A model generated the notes under the pieces. That model saw nothing but the letters and a program-made list of their open reading frames with translations, had not been told where the DNA came from and made no database searches. Of a stretch of DNA of 64,000 nt, positions 9,576 through 17,858 are shown in pieces. This DNA comes from CALGLS01 sp047626155 (GTDB lineage: Bacteria; Bacteroidota; Bacteroidia; Chitinophagales; Saprospiraceae): assembly GCA_047626155.1 (NCBI GenBank), contig JBLHRR010000002.1:62001-126000 (forward strand), read 5' to 3'. Made by a program: the position numbers and the translations under genes. The stretch's first letter is position 1. Each line of letters opens with the position of its first letter.

Positions 9576-10466
9576 CTACTTAGTGCTTAGCTCGTCAAGG
9601 AGTGCTATCGTTTCTTGTAGCCCGGGTAAGACGGATGCATTGGTAGGACGATTGATGGGTTGAGTAATGACCTGGTAGCCAGACAGTAAAATACTGCAAT
9701 GCTCAAAAGCTTGAGCCAATTGATCAATATACTTTTGGACGGGTTGGTGTGTAAAACTTTCAGAGATGATGGTGAAAATATGCGTGGGATGGCAAATGTT
9801 ATTGGCATCCTGTAAATCAATAAGGCTGGTATTTAATCCTAAATAGGTAACCCTCAGCCCTCTTGATTTGACAAGGTAATGCATGAACATCATACTGAGT
9901 TCTTGATTTTCATCTTCTGGGAGAAATAAAAGGAAATTACTGGCCTTCGTATTTTTGGATAAAGGGAGAGCATCAATAGCAGTAAGCACCTTTTGTCTGA
10001 TCAAGCAACTGACAAAATTTTCCTGTACCGGATTGATAGAACCCGTTAACCAAAGCACGGCTAATTTTTCCAAAAAAGGAAAAACAAGTTCCAACATCGT
10101 TCTTTCGAAACCAATATCCTTGGTGCTCTTTGATAGGATGTAGTCGAACTTCTCCTCGCTCATCTCAATCATCGCCATGGTAAGGGTATTCAGTTGGGCA
10201 TCGCTTTCAAAACTGATTGAAGATAGCTCATTCACCTTAGCTTCGACAGCTGTTTTACCCATTTGGGCGATGGCAGATATCTTATAACCATTCTTATTGA
10301 GTGTTACGATATTCAATAGGTCCTTCAGGTCACTTTCCTGATAGTAGCGTATGTTAGTTTGCGTTCGGCTAGGCACCACGAGCTGGTAGCGGCTTTCCCA
10401 TATACGTATGGTATGCGCTTTTATCCCGCAGAGCGTTTCCAGATCTTTAATGGTATAAATAGCCAA
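9576..10466 (-). CDS. MerR-family regulator with degenerate B12-binding domain (CarH/LitR-like)
   Basis: A 296-residue regulator. Residues 1-70 are a MerR winged helix (YTIKDLETLCGIKAHTIRIWESRY, then NIRYY). Residues ~90-165 look like the four-helix cap of B12-dependent photoreceptors and ~175-290 like the Rossmann B12-binding domain (LLFLPEDENQELSMMF...GLRVTYLGLN). CarH relatives bind adenosylcobalamin through W-x9-EH in the cap and ExHxxG in the Rossmann part. Here the cap motif is W139-x9-E149-N150 and the loop reads DENQEL with N187 in place of His, so both histidines are Asn. The protein probably regulates without a bound B12 ligand. No carotenoid or photolyase genes are adjacent. ATG start at 10466. 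Confidence 0.85.
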   Translation of the reverse strand: MAIYTIKDLETLCGIKAHTIRIWESRYQLVVPSRTQTNIRYYQESDLKDLLNIVTLNKNGYKISAIAQMGKTAVEAKVNELSSISFESDAQLNTLTMAMIEMSEEKFDYILSKSTKDIGFERTMLELVFPFLEKLAVLWLTGSINPVQENFVSCLIRQKVLTAIDALPLSKNTKASNFLLFLPEDENQELSMMFMHYLVKSRGLRVTYLGLNTSLIDLQDANNICHPTHIFTIISESFTHQPVQKYIDQLAQAFEHCSILLSGYQVITQPINRPTNASVLPGLQETIALLDELSTK

Positions 10467-10918
10467 GTTGCAGTTATTTTAATTTAGAATTATACAAGAC
10501 TTCTGTAGTAATAAGCCACTGGAATTTTCATGCGGCTTCATAATAAAACTACCTTGGGGTTTTCTACGACGAGCTATTTTTAGGTAAACTCTAGTGTTTA
10601 AAATAATTAATTAAGGGGTGTTATTAAGGCTGTTGGGACGATAATTCGTATACCCACTTCCAAAAGTATGTAAGTCATTAACACGGTGGTTGATGAAAAG
10701 TTTAGCGGGTAAAGTCGTTAAATGTGGGGCTTGTGAAAAGAGAGACTGTTTAAATTGCTTGTCGAAGATACAGATAAAGTAACATCTTTAGCTTAATAAA
10801 TGTAAGAATGTTAAACGGAAGTCCATTACTATCTAAGAACTAAGCTGTAATTTTAATCGAATTTGCTTACATTTGAACTTGTAAAAATGTAGCTTTTTCG
10901 ATAAAAAACTTTAGTAAT
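10467..10918. other. Divergent non-coding gap
   Basis: This 452-base gap separates the MerR gene (minus) and the T9SS cargo gene (plus). It holds the TACATTTG motif at 10868-10875 and otherwise AT-rich sequence. I see no ORF, strong hairpin or repeat copy. Confidence 0.5.
10868..10875 (+). promoter_or_regulatory. Putative -7 box for the T9SS cargo gene
   Basis: TACATTTG fits TAnnTTTG and lies 43 bases before the ATG at 10919. The -33 TTTG is not evident. Confidence 0.4.
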
Positions 10919-12436
10919 ATGAAAATTTCCCACACAACTATGCCTAATATTCTACAACAGATATTATATCGAATGATCGCTTGGACTGGCTTAGCCTTTC
11001 TATGCTTGTTCTCTTATAACAATGCAAATGCACAATCATTACATGATGTGGGCATTATAAACGTAGTTTGTCCAGCTACCGAAGCCTGTGACTTAAATGA
11101 GGAAATACTTTTTGTGACCTTAGCTAATTTAGGATTATCTCCAGAGTCCCCTATCCCCTTTCGCTACAGCGTAAATGGAGAAGATGCAGGAGTTATCCAA
11201 CCACTTGATGGGTTTTACACTGGGGTCTTAGGACCGGACAGCATTGTTACCTTAGAGTTTGAAATGACCTATGACTTTTCTGCTGATCAGGTTTATGAAG
11301 TACTAGTCTGGACAGAGCTGGTAACGGACACTACTTTCCAAAATGATACTTTTGCACTTTCCATAGAAAATTTAGTGCTGCCCATTCAAACAACTCCTTA
11401 CATCAATAACTTTGATGTTCAAACAGTAGACTGGTATATTGACAGCTCCATTAGTGTAAATACTACCCTTGCTTTCGGTGTACCCGAAGGAGTGCTCATT
11501 AACGCTGCTGCTACAGGAGACAGCGCCTGGGTAACCAACCTCTCTGGTGATTATAATCCCTCAGAGACTTCTTATTTGACTTCGACCTGCATTGATTTTA
11601 GTAATTATACAGAAGATCCGATTTTGAGCTTTTCAATTAATTATGATACAGAAATAAACTGGGATGGCGCTTGGCTAGAGGTGACACTGGGTGATGGCAA
11701 ATGGGATAAACTGGGTGCTTTTGGGCAGGGAACCAATTGGTACAGCGTAGAAAATACTTTCACAGACCTTGGTAATGTTTGGGCAGGAAACTCTGGAGGA
11801 TGGGTAATCGCAGAGTTGCCACTTGATGGTTTTGCTGGTTTGGAATCTGCTAGATTTCGATTCGGATTCGATTCTGATGGTTCTGTTCAAAATGAAGGAT
11901 TCGCTATTGATGACATCAAGATAATAGGCTGTCTCGAAACTTTCGACTGGGCAACAGAGTTGCAGGAAACCTCCACACCAACTTCTTCCGATGGCAGCAT
12001 TACCATAACGCCAGGGGCAGGAGTAGCGCCTTATACTTATCTCTGGGATAACGATTCAACAACTAATATAATTACCGGCTTGGTCAACGGAGACTATACC
12101 GTTAACGTAACGGATGCTAATGGCTGTCAGGATGAACTGACCGTAACTTTAGGCCTGGGTGTATCAGCGAATGAAATCAGCGAATTGGCACATATCAACC
12201 TGAGCCCAAACCCAACAGCTGGTCAGGCTATATTGAAGTTGAATTTTCACAACCCTGTTGATTTTATGGTCGCAGTTATGAACCCTGTCGGGCAAAAAGT
12301 ATTACAATTTTCAGACTCAAATACCAGTACGGGCTTATATCCTTTGGATTTAAGCAAATTGCCATCCGGCGTTTATTTCGTACAGATTATGATTCCGGGA
12401 AGTAGTACTCACGTGGAAAGGTTGTTAGTGCAATAG
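10919..12436 (+). CDS. T9SS-secreted protein with SprB-like repeat and type A sorting domain
   Basis: A 505-residue secreted protein. The signal peptide ends near NANAQS at ~39; it is long from the ATG at 10919, and an in-frame ATG at 10940 would give a more usual length, so the start is uncertain. Residues ~155-340 resemble a jelly-roll/adhesion domain (repeated acidic and aromatic strands, FAIDDIKIIGC at its end). Residues ~350-410 are one SprB-type repeat (SSDGSITITPGAGVAPYTYLWDN...LVNGDYTVNVTDANGC). The last ~80 residues are a type A T9SS sorting domain (NLSPNPTAGQAILKL ... LPSGVYFVQI). Expected route: Sec, then T9SS to the surface or medium. A strong terminator follows. Confidence 0.88.
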   Translation: MKISHTTMPNILQQILYRMIAWTGLAFLCLFSYNNANAQSLHDVGIINVVCPATEACDLNEEILFVTLANLGLSPESPIPFRYSVNGEDAGVIQPLDGFYTGVLGPDSIVTLEFEMTYDFSADQVYEVLVWTELVTDTTFQNDTFALSIENLVLPIQTTPYINNFDVQTVDWYIDSSISVNTTLAFGVPEGVLINAAATGDSAWVTNLSGDYNPSETSYLTSTCIDFSNYTEDPILSFSINYDTEINWDGAWLEVTLGDGKWDKLGAFGQGTNWYSVENTFTDLGNVWAGNSGGWVIAELPLDGFAGLESARFRFGFDSDGSVQNEGFAIDDIKIIGCLETFDWATELQETSTPTSSDGSITITPGAGVAPYTYLWDNDSTTNIITGLVNGDYTVNVTDANGCQDELTVTLGLGVSANEISELAHINLSPNPTAGQAILKLNFHNPVDFMVAVMNPVGQKVLQFSDSNTSTGLYPLDLSKLPSGVYFVQIMIPGSSTHVERLLVQ

Positions 12437-12461
12437 AACGTGAGGAAAGTAGCTAACGAAT

Positions 12462-12518
12462 AAAAAGGTGCAGTGTATTAGGTTCTCTTCTTTTGAGGCT
12501 GTACACTGCACCTTTTTT
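12462..12518 (+). terminator. Intrinsic terminator after T9SS cargo gene
   Basis: Arms AAAAAGGTGCAGTGTA and TACACTGCACCTTTTT pair perfectly and the right arm ends in a T run. It begins 25 bases after the stop. Confidence 0.88.
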
Positions 12519-12538
12519 ATTTAATTTTTTGTTGTTGT

Positions 12539-12669
12539 TAAGTATTACACAAAAAATAATTTTCCGATTTCTTTGGTGGAAACGATTATATAAATCACTC
12601 CCCCTTTGGTCATTTTGATTTACATAATCGTTTCCAAATCGGGATTTAATTTGTCGTTGTTACTAAGTA
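12539..12669 (-). repeat. ~130-bp hairpin element (family A, full copy 2)
   Basis: Reverse-complement of the element at 8417-8545, nearly identical along its whole length; differences include ATATAAATCA for ATGTAAATCA in one arm and CCCCC for CTCCC in the loop. Ends TTAAGTATTACAC and GTTGTTACTAAGTA. It fills most of the space between the terminator at 12518 and bshA. Confidence 0.85.
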
Positions 12670-12768
12670 TTGAACATTTCTTTCAAAAAAACATTTCCTT
12701 TGTGGGCATTATTGGAGCTTGTTTAAGCAATCTCTAAGATTTTAAGTATTAAGTAACTCAAACATAAC

Positions 12769-13923
12769 ATGAAAATAGGAATCGTTTGTTACCCAACGTA
12801 TGGAGGTAGTGGGGTTGTGGCCACAGAATTGGGAAAAGGCTTAGCGCGGCGCGGACATCAGGTGCACTTTATTACTTATCGGCAACCTGCGAGGTTAACG
12901 AGTTTCCAGGAGAACATTTATTATCACGAAGTTAGCTCTGCGGATTATCCTTTATTCGAGTATCCTCCCTATGATACGGCGCTGGCCAGTAAATTGGTGG
13001 CAGTGGTTAAATATGAAAAACTGGATCTGCTTCACGTCCATTATGCGATTCCCCATGCTACAGTAGCTTATATGGCTAAAAAGATATTACTACAGGAAGG
13101 ACGATACATTCCTGTCATTACAACTTTGCACGGAACAGACATAACACTTGTTGGTTCTAACAGTGCTTTTGCACCAGTTGTTTCCTTCTCTATTAATAAG
13201 TCCGATGGAGTGACCGCGGTATCAGAAGATTTACGTAAGCAAACCTATGATACGTTTAAAATAGATCGCGAAATTGAAGTGATTTATAACTTCATTGATT
13301 TTGATCGCTTTCGTAAAACAAATAAAGATCATTTCAAAAAAGCCATAGCACCTAACGGGGAGAAAATATTGGTACACACTTCCAATTTTAGAAAAGTAAA
13401 AAGGGTGCAGGATGTGATTTATACCTTTCAGAAAGTATATGAAAAGGTACCGTGTAAATTGTTACTAATAGGAGATGGACCAGAACGTCAAAACCTGGAA
13501 GCACTCTGCCGCGAAATTGGTCTCTGTCACGAAATCAGATTCTTAGGAAAACAAGATGCCGTAGAAGAATTGTTAGCAGTGTCTGATTTATTCATACTGC
13601 CTTCTGCTTCTGAAAGTTTTGGTTTGGCGGCACTAGAGGCAATGGCTTGCGAAATTCCTGTTATCTCTACCAATGTAGGAGGTCTTCCCGAAATAAACAT
13701 TCACGGAGAAACGGGCTACCTCAGTGATGTAGGGGATGTAGAATCTATGGCAGCCCACGCCATTTCTTTATTGATGGATGAAGAAAAGCTACTGACTTTC
13801 AGCGCAAATGCGCTGAAGCAAGCAGAGCGTTTTGACATCGAACACATTTTGCCAAAGTACGAGGCTTATTACGAAAAAGTACTCAAAGAAGCCATAGCTT
13901 CTAAGCCAATGGAAGAACTTTAG
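12769..13923 (+). CDS. bshA: N-acetyl-alpha-D-glucosaminyl L-malate synthase BshA
   Basis: GT4 glycosyltransferase of 384 residues that joins UDP-GlcNAc to L-malate, the first step of bacillithiol synthesis in the cytoplasm. Diagnostic features: N-terminal IGIVCYPTYGGSGVVATELG (nucleotide loop), the LHVHYAIPHA segment, TLHGTDITLVG, and the GT-B retaining motif ESFGLAALEAMACEIPVISTNVGG, where the conserved Glu sits in the sugar-nucleotide site. Length equals typical BshA. bshB and bshC are not in this window (the DUF2851 gene at 48698 is not bshC). Its presence suggests the organism uses bacillithiol as its low-molecular-weight thiol. ATG chosen because MKIGIVCYP is the family start. Confidence 0.93.
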   Translation: MKIGIVCYPTYGGSGVVATELGKGLARRGHQVHFITYRQPARLTSFQENIYYHEVSSADYPLFEYPPYDTALASKLVAVVKYEKLDLLHVHYAIPHATVAYMAKKILLQEGRYIPVITTLHGTDITLVGSNSAFAPVVSFSINKSDGVTAVSEDLRKQTYDTFKIDREIEVIYNFIDFDRFRKTNKDHFKKAIAPNGEKILVHTSNFRKVKRVQDVIYTFQKVYEKVPCKLLLIGDGPERQNLEALCREIGLCHEIRFLGKQDAVEELLAVSDLFILPSASESFGLAALEAMACEIPVISTNVGGLPEINIHGETGYLSDVGDVESMAAHAISLLMDEEKLLTFSANALKQAERFDIEHILPKYEAYYEKVLKEAIASKPMEEL

Positions 13924-14013
13924 TGCACGGGAAATTAAGTTTCGTCCGAATTTCAAAAGAAGTATTCAAAACGGATAGAACTTAGTTTACAATGCATTTA
14001 GATATGAAGGAAA

Positions 14014-14057
14014 AATAAATGCCCGGCTTGAGTGGAAACTCAAACCGGGCATTTATT
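14014..14057. terminator. Bidirectional terminator between bshA and porZ
   Basis: Arms AATAAATGCCCGG / CCGGGCATTTATT, extended inward by CTTGAGT / ACTCAAA, sit between the convergent bshA and porZ genes. Confidence 0.8.
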
Positions 14058-14077
14058 GATTTTGGTTCTTTAATCAG

Positions 14078-16483
14078 TTATCGCATAAAAAGTATCTTTC
14101 CCACAATGGCATCCGGTGAATCTAGGTTCCGGGAATTCGTACTGAAAACTAGGTAGACTCCCGAACTCGCTTTACGCCCCTGATAATCTTTCCCATCCCA
14201 AATGGCTTGTCCGCCAAGGGCCGTGGTCTCATAAATCAGCTGTCCATTTACATCTGTAATTTTAATGTTAGCATCCCTGGCCAATCCTTTGATGGCAATA
14301 GGGCCATCATACTCCGGGCGCACGGGATTAGGGTAAACCAAGGCGCTGGAACTGTTTGATCTTCCGCCACCTACCGCATCACTTCGGTAAGAAAGTAACC
14401 CTTTGGAAGTGCCGATATATACCTCACCATTGTTTTGATTGATGGTAATACCGGTAATCTGATTGTCAAATAAAGGGCTATTGGTTTTATCAAAAAAGGC
14501 TAGTTGCTCTTCACCGCTTGGAGATAAAACGAAGACCCCATTCCCAGTGCCGACCCATTTTCGATTCGCACCGTCAACAGCAATAGCGGTAACTTCTTCA
14601 CTTTCCAACAGGTAGGCATTAAAGCCATCGACTTCTAGAATACGTTTGGAACCCCGACAGCTTTCATCGAAGACATTGGCGCCACATTCAAAAATGACAA
14701 TTCCCTTGGTGGTGCCCACCCAAATGTCCCCATCTAGGTCTTTGGCAATACTGAAGATGAAATTACTAGGGACTTCTGAGTTGGACGAACTAATCGTTTT
14801 GAATCGATCATCCGTTGGGTCGTCTATGGTTCCATTGTCGTCATAGACCATTAAGCCGGTACCGATACCATCTATTGAAAACCATTTGTATCCCAGGTCA
14901 TCTATTACCATAAAACGAAGATCCGTAAAAGGAATGTTTTTGAAATCATTAACCCAGGTACCATCGTTTTTAAGAACGGCTAAAGGCTTGGTCACTCCAT
15001 GATTAATGACCCATAAGTTATTGTCTTGATCGAAAGCCATCCCTGTTACCCGAATAGTGTTTCCACTAACGGTTAAGGGTGAATTTGATGCATTGTATCT
15101 TAGGTTGGGCCTGTAACTGCTATTGCCTGATTCGCTGTCGTCTAACACTAGTTCTACAATTCCGTCATCTACGGTGCCGGCATAAATATTTTTATTGTCG
15201 GGGTGAACGGCGAGGGTTAGAAATCCATTGATATTTTTTAGCGCTCCTTTCTGACATTCGACATAATTAGTCCATTCACCATCAATAAAAGAAAAGACGC
15301 CACTACCAATTTTTCTAGGAACGATAGAATGTAACTCTGTTGCGGCCCAAAGATTATCCTCGTCAAATACCATTTGGGTAGCATTAGCGGAGCGTGGAGA
15401 GTTGTACTTCAGGAATAAGCCGCAGTCGTCTTCATATCCGTTTGCCATTCGCAATTGGCTATAACTATCGGCGTACCATATGCGCCCGCTTTCATCTTCC
15501 AGTGCATATCTGGCTCGGCTGGCACATTGGCTACCATTAACGAGGTAAGAATTATCCGTATCAAAAAACAAAATTTTACTATCGCAATTTTCCGCACAGC
15601 TCGCGCTACAGTTGCAACTATTTGAAGGAATGCAGCATTTGTAACCAGCAATTAATCGTTCGCCTTCTGCACTTAAATAATGAAGGGTAAGATTTTCTTC
15701 ATAGTAGATTGAATCCAAATCGTTGGCTCCATCATAGCGGTATAAGACACTGCCGATATCGGTATACAACGCATTATTAAAAACGGCAACTTTGGTAGAG
15801 CTATAATCTGCGGGAAACCCTTGTTGAGGGCCGAGTAAATCCCATTCGCTAAAGTCCTGAATGTTATTATTGGCAGCTCTGTCAAAACGATAAATTCCCT
15901 CGTTGGTACTGACGTAAACCATATTGTTGAGAACCGTTACGCTATTAAATCGGATTTCCGCTTTTGTCTCATCTCCAAACTCACTATCCTTTACATTTAG
16001 TTCTTTCAAACCAAAGCCCATTGCGAGATAGGTCGTAGTTTCATTTTCTACAAAAATATCAAATATTCTTTTGTCTCCAACGCCCTGACTGGCTAAAATA
16101 AAAGGAAGATTGGTCACACTTTGATCATCTATCAGATCTATATTACTATTGTTGTAAACCGCAATGAGCTTGTCATTGTAAGGGTCGTATTTTATCAAAT
16201 TCATTTCCACATCACTCAATCCTTCTACTTTGCTTAAGAACTCAACCTCTACATCAGGAGTCGCTTTATCTACATAAAAAATAGACCACTCCGTACTGGC
16301 GTAAATCCTTGTCGGACTTTGGGCTACATAATGCGCTCGTTGATAGGGCAGGTGCGATTGCCACTGGCCAATAGAGAGGTCACTTTCGCCTTGCGCGGAT
16401 AAAGGAGGTGGTAAGAGGAACGCTAAAAAGAGACAGACGCAGGGAATTGCCTTTGCCAGTTGTTTAAAATTTGGAAGTTGCAT
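14078..16483 (-). CDS. porZ: PorZ-like two-propeller T9SS protein with type A sorting domain
   Basis: An 801-residue exported protein. Signal peptide 1-30 (LLPPPLSA cut), then the PorZ-type opening IGQWQSHLPYQRAHYVAQSP and KVEGLSDVEMNLIKYDP, followed by repeated WD-less propeller strands (NGIYRF, DLDGDIWVGTTKGIVIF, GANRKWVGTGNGVFVL) as in two-component-regulator propellers, and finally a C-terminal T9SS domain (YPNPVRPEYDGPIAI ... KASSGVYLVFS). In Porphyromonas PorZ sits on the surface with the PorU sortase and delivers the anionic LPS used to anchor cargo. An odd cysteine-rich insert (six Cys in residues 283-300) interrupts propeller 1. Homology to PorZ is recognised from the N-terminal third and layout; another surface propeller is possible. 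Confidence 0.75.
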   Translation of the reverse strand: MQLPNFKQLAKAIPCVCLFLAFLLPPPLSAQGESDLSIGQWQSHLPYQRAHYVAQSPTRIYASTEWSIFYVDKATPDVEVEFLSKVEGLSDVEMNLIKYDPYNDKLIAVYNNSNIDLIDDQSVTNLPFILASQGVGDKRIFDIFVENETTTYLAMGFGLKELNVKDSEFGDETKAEIRFNSVTVLNNMVYVSTNEGIYRFDRAANNNIQDFSEWDLLGPQQGFPADYSSTKVAVFNNALYTDIGSVLYRYDGANDLDSIYYEENLTLHYLSAEGERLIAGYKCCIPSNSCNCSASCAENCDSKILFFDTDNSYLVNGSQCASRARYALEDESGRIWYADSYSQLRMANGYEDDCGLFLKYNSPRSANATQMVFDEDNLWAATELHSIVPRKIGSGVFSFIDGEWTNYVECQKGALKNINGFLTLAVHPDNKNIYAGTVDDGIVELVLDDSESGNSSYRPNLRYNASNSPLTVSGNTIRVTGMAFDQDNNLWVINHGVTKPLAVLKNDGTWVNDFKNIPFTDLRFMVIDDLGYKWFSIDGIGTGLMVYDDNGTIDDPTDDRFKTISSSNSEVPSNFIFSIAKDLDGDIWVGTTKGIVIFECGANVFDESCRGSKRILEVDGFNAYLLESEEVTAIAVDGANRKWVGTGNGVFVLSPSGEEQLAFFDKTNSPLFDNQITGITINQNNGEVYIGTSKGLLSYRSDAVGGGRSNSSSALVYPNPVRPEYDGPIAIKGLARDANIKITDVNGQLIYETTALGGQAIWDGKDYQGRKASSGVYLVFSTNSRNLDSPDAIVGKILFMR

Positions 16484-16601
16484 GATGTGCTGTTATGTTG
16501 AAATAATGCTTGTTGTATAAAACTATTACGCTAAGGTATTATTGTTTTTATAAAAAACATTAAGAGGCTTTGTCTGGGGGCTTGCGGATTGAGGGAAGAC
16601 T

Positions 16602-16654
16602 CTAAAATAGTTCGTCGGGCGACCCTAAAAGTCGTCCGGCGAATTCTATTTTAG
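16602..16654. repeat. Imperfect hairpin upstream of porZ
   Basis: CTAAAATAG-TTCGTCGGGCGAC pairs with GTCGTCCGGCGAATTCTATTTTAG around CCTAAAA, with a two-base bulge and two G-U pairs. It separates porZ from the pseudogene that converges toward its promoter and may act as a terminator for that gene. Confidence 0.55.
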
Positions 16655-16696
16655 TATGCTCTCTGGAATACTAGAAATTCATTGTTTCTTATATTT

Positions 16697-17647
16697 TTAA
16701 TTTGTTACGAATACCTTTTCAATCTGACGTCTACCACCTATTCTAATTTCTAAAAAATAAACACCCGGTGCTAATCCGTCTACTTTTATTTCTTGTTCTT
16801 TTTGTTGTATTCTTTTTGTTGTAAAAGTGACCCGACCAAACAGATCATAAATAGTAATATTTCCTCCTCTGGTTGAAACCTCTTCAAAATTTAAGTAAAT
16901 TCTATCCCGAATTGGATTAGGATACACTGTAATATTCTTTTTCAATTCTCTCGTCGACGTAAGTAATCCCCAGGCTCAGGGTTCAATGCCAAACCCCAAT
17001 TGCCCAATATATTGGCTTTCTTCCTGCCAAATAATGGTCATACTATCTGCAAAAGCACAGTCATCAAAAACAGTTTGAGGCCAGTTGTCTGTTAGATATA
17101 AAGCGTTTACCCAATTACACCAACCTGCTCCTGGCCCATTACTGATCGCTACATCAAAATCATCTATAAAAATATGTATCCAAGCTTTTGGCCCCGGGCT
17201 GCTATCTGGAAAAGGAATATCCGGATCATATAAAGCACCCGAATCATAATATAAAGTCACGGGTTTTAGGGCATTCCGAAAGTAAATAGGATAAACGGCT
17301 ATTCCCTCCCTAGCCATATTTATTTTATTCAGAGATAGTGTGTCACAGGTATTACAATCTGACTAAAAGGCGGTAAAGTTAAATGAATCAGCATAGACGT
17401 GTTCTTCTCCGTAGATACTATCTGGGTCCCAATTCATTCCATCATGTGCTCCTTCAGCCATCCCAAAATAAATGGTATCCCTTTCTCCTAATCCATCTTT
17501 GAAAATCACAGGGAACAACCAATCCGGGTTTGCTGTAGGTTGATATTTTTCATAGTATCTATCTTTGACCGCTTCCTAGTCAATATTTTGGGTGAAGCCA
17601 TTTAAGGAGATAAATAGAGTAGAGATTATTAGTATCGCTTTTTTCAT
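16697..17647 (-). pseudogene. T9SS cargo gene interrupted by three in-frame stop codons
   Basis: One minus-strand frame runs 317 codons from ATG 17647 (signal peptide MKKAILIISTLFISLNGFTQ) to a T9SS sorting domain ending IEKVFVTN at 16697. Three stops interrupt it with no frame change: TAG 17576-17578 (NID*EAVKD), TAG 17363-17365 (FTAF*SDCNTC) and TGA 16976-16978 (GIEP*AWGLL). Each is one transition from Trp, Gln or Arg. The middle part contains DWLFPVIFKDGLGERDTIYFGMA and GPGAGWCNWVNALYLTDNWP, a beta-rich extracellular protein I do not recognise. The sorting domain (NITVYPNPIRDRIYLNF ... LAPGVYFLEIRIGG) is well kept. It would encode a small secreted protein; now probably not expressed as full length. 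Confidence 0.75.
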
Positions 17648-17801
17648 TGAGGTTTTATTTGAGTCAAGGAGACTTTTTTTTTGCTGAACGCTTAGAATAT
17701 TTGTCAAGCGTAGGCTTCATTTTCTATACAACACAAGATAGCCCAAATTTCAAAATTATGATTGTAAGTAATACAAAACACCACTACCCCAAAATAAGAA
17801 A

Positions 17802-17833
17802 TTCGCCCTACGATTGTTAAATCGCAGGACGAA
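17802..17833 (-). terminator. Hairpin after the leu operon
   Basis: TTCGCCCTACGATT / AATCGCAGGACGAA pair with two wobble pairs over a four-base loop, 25 bases beyond the leuB stop. On the minus strand it is followed by AATTTCTTATTTT, a weak T-rich tail. Confidence 0.6.
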
Positions 17834-17858
17834 CTATTTTATTAGTATCTAATTTCTA

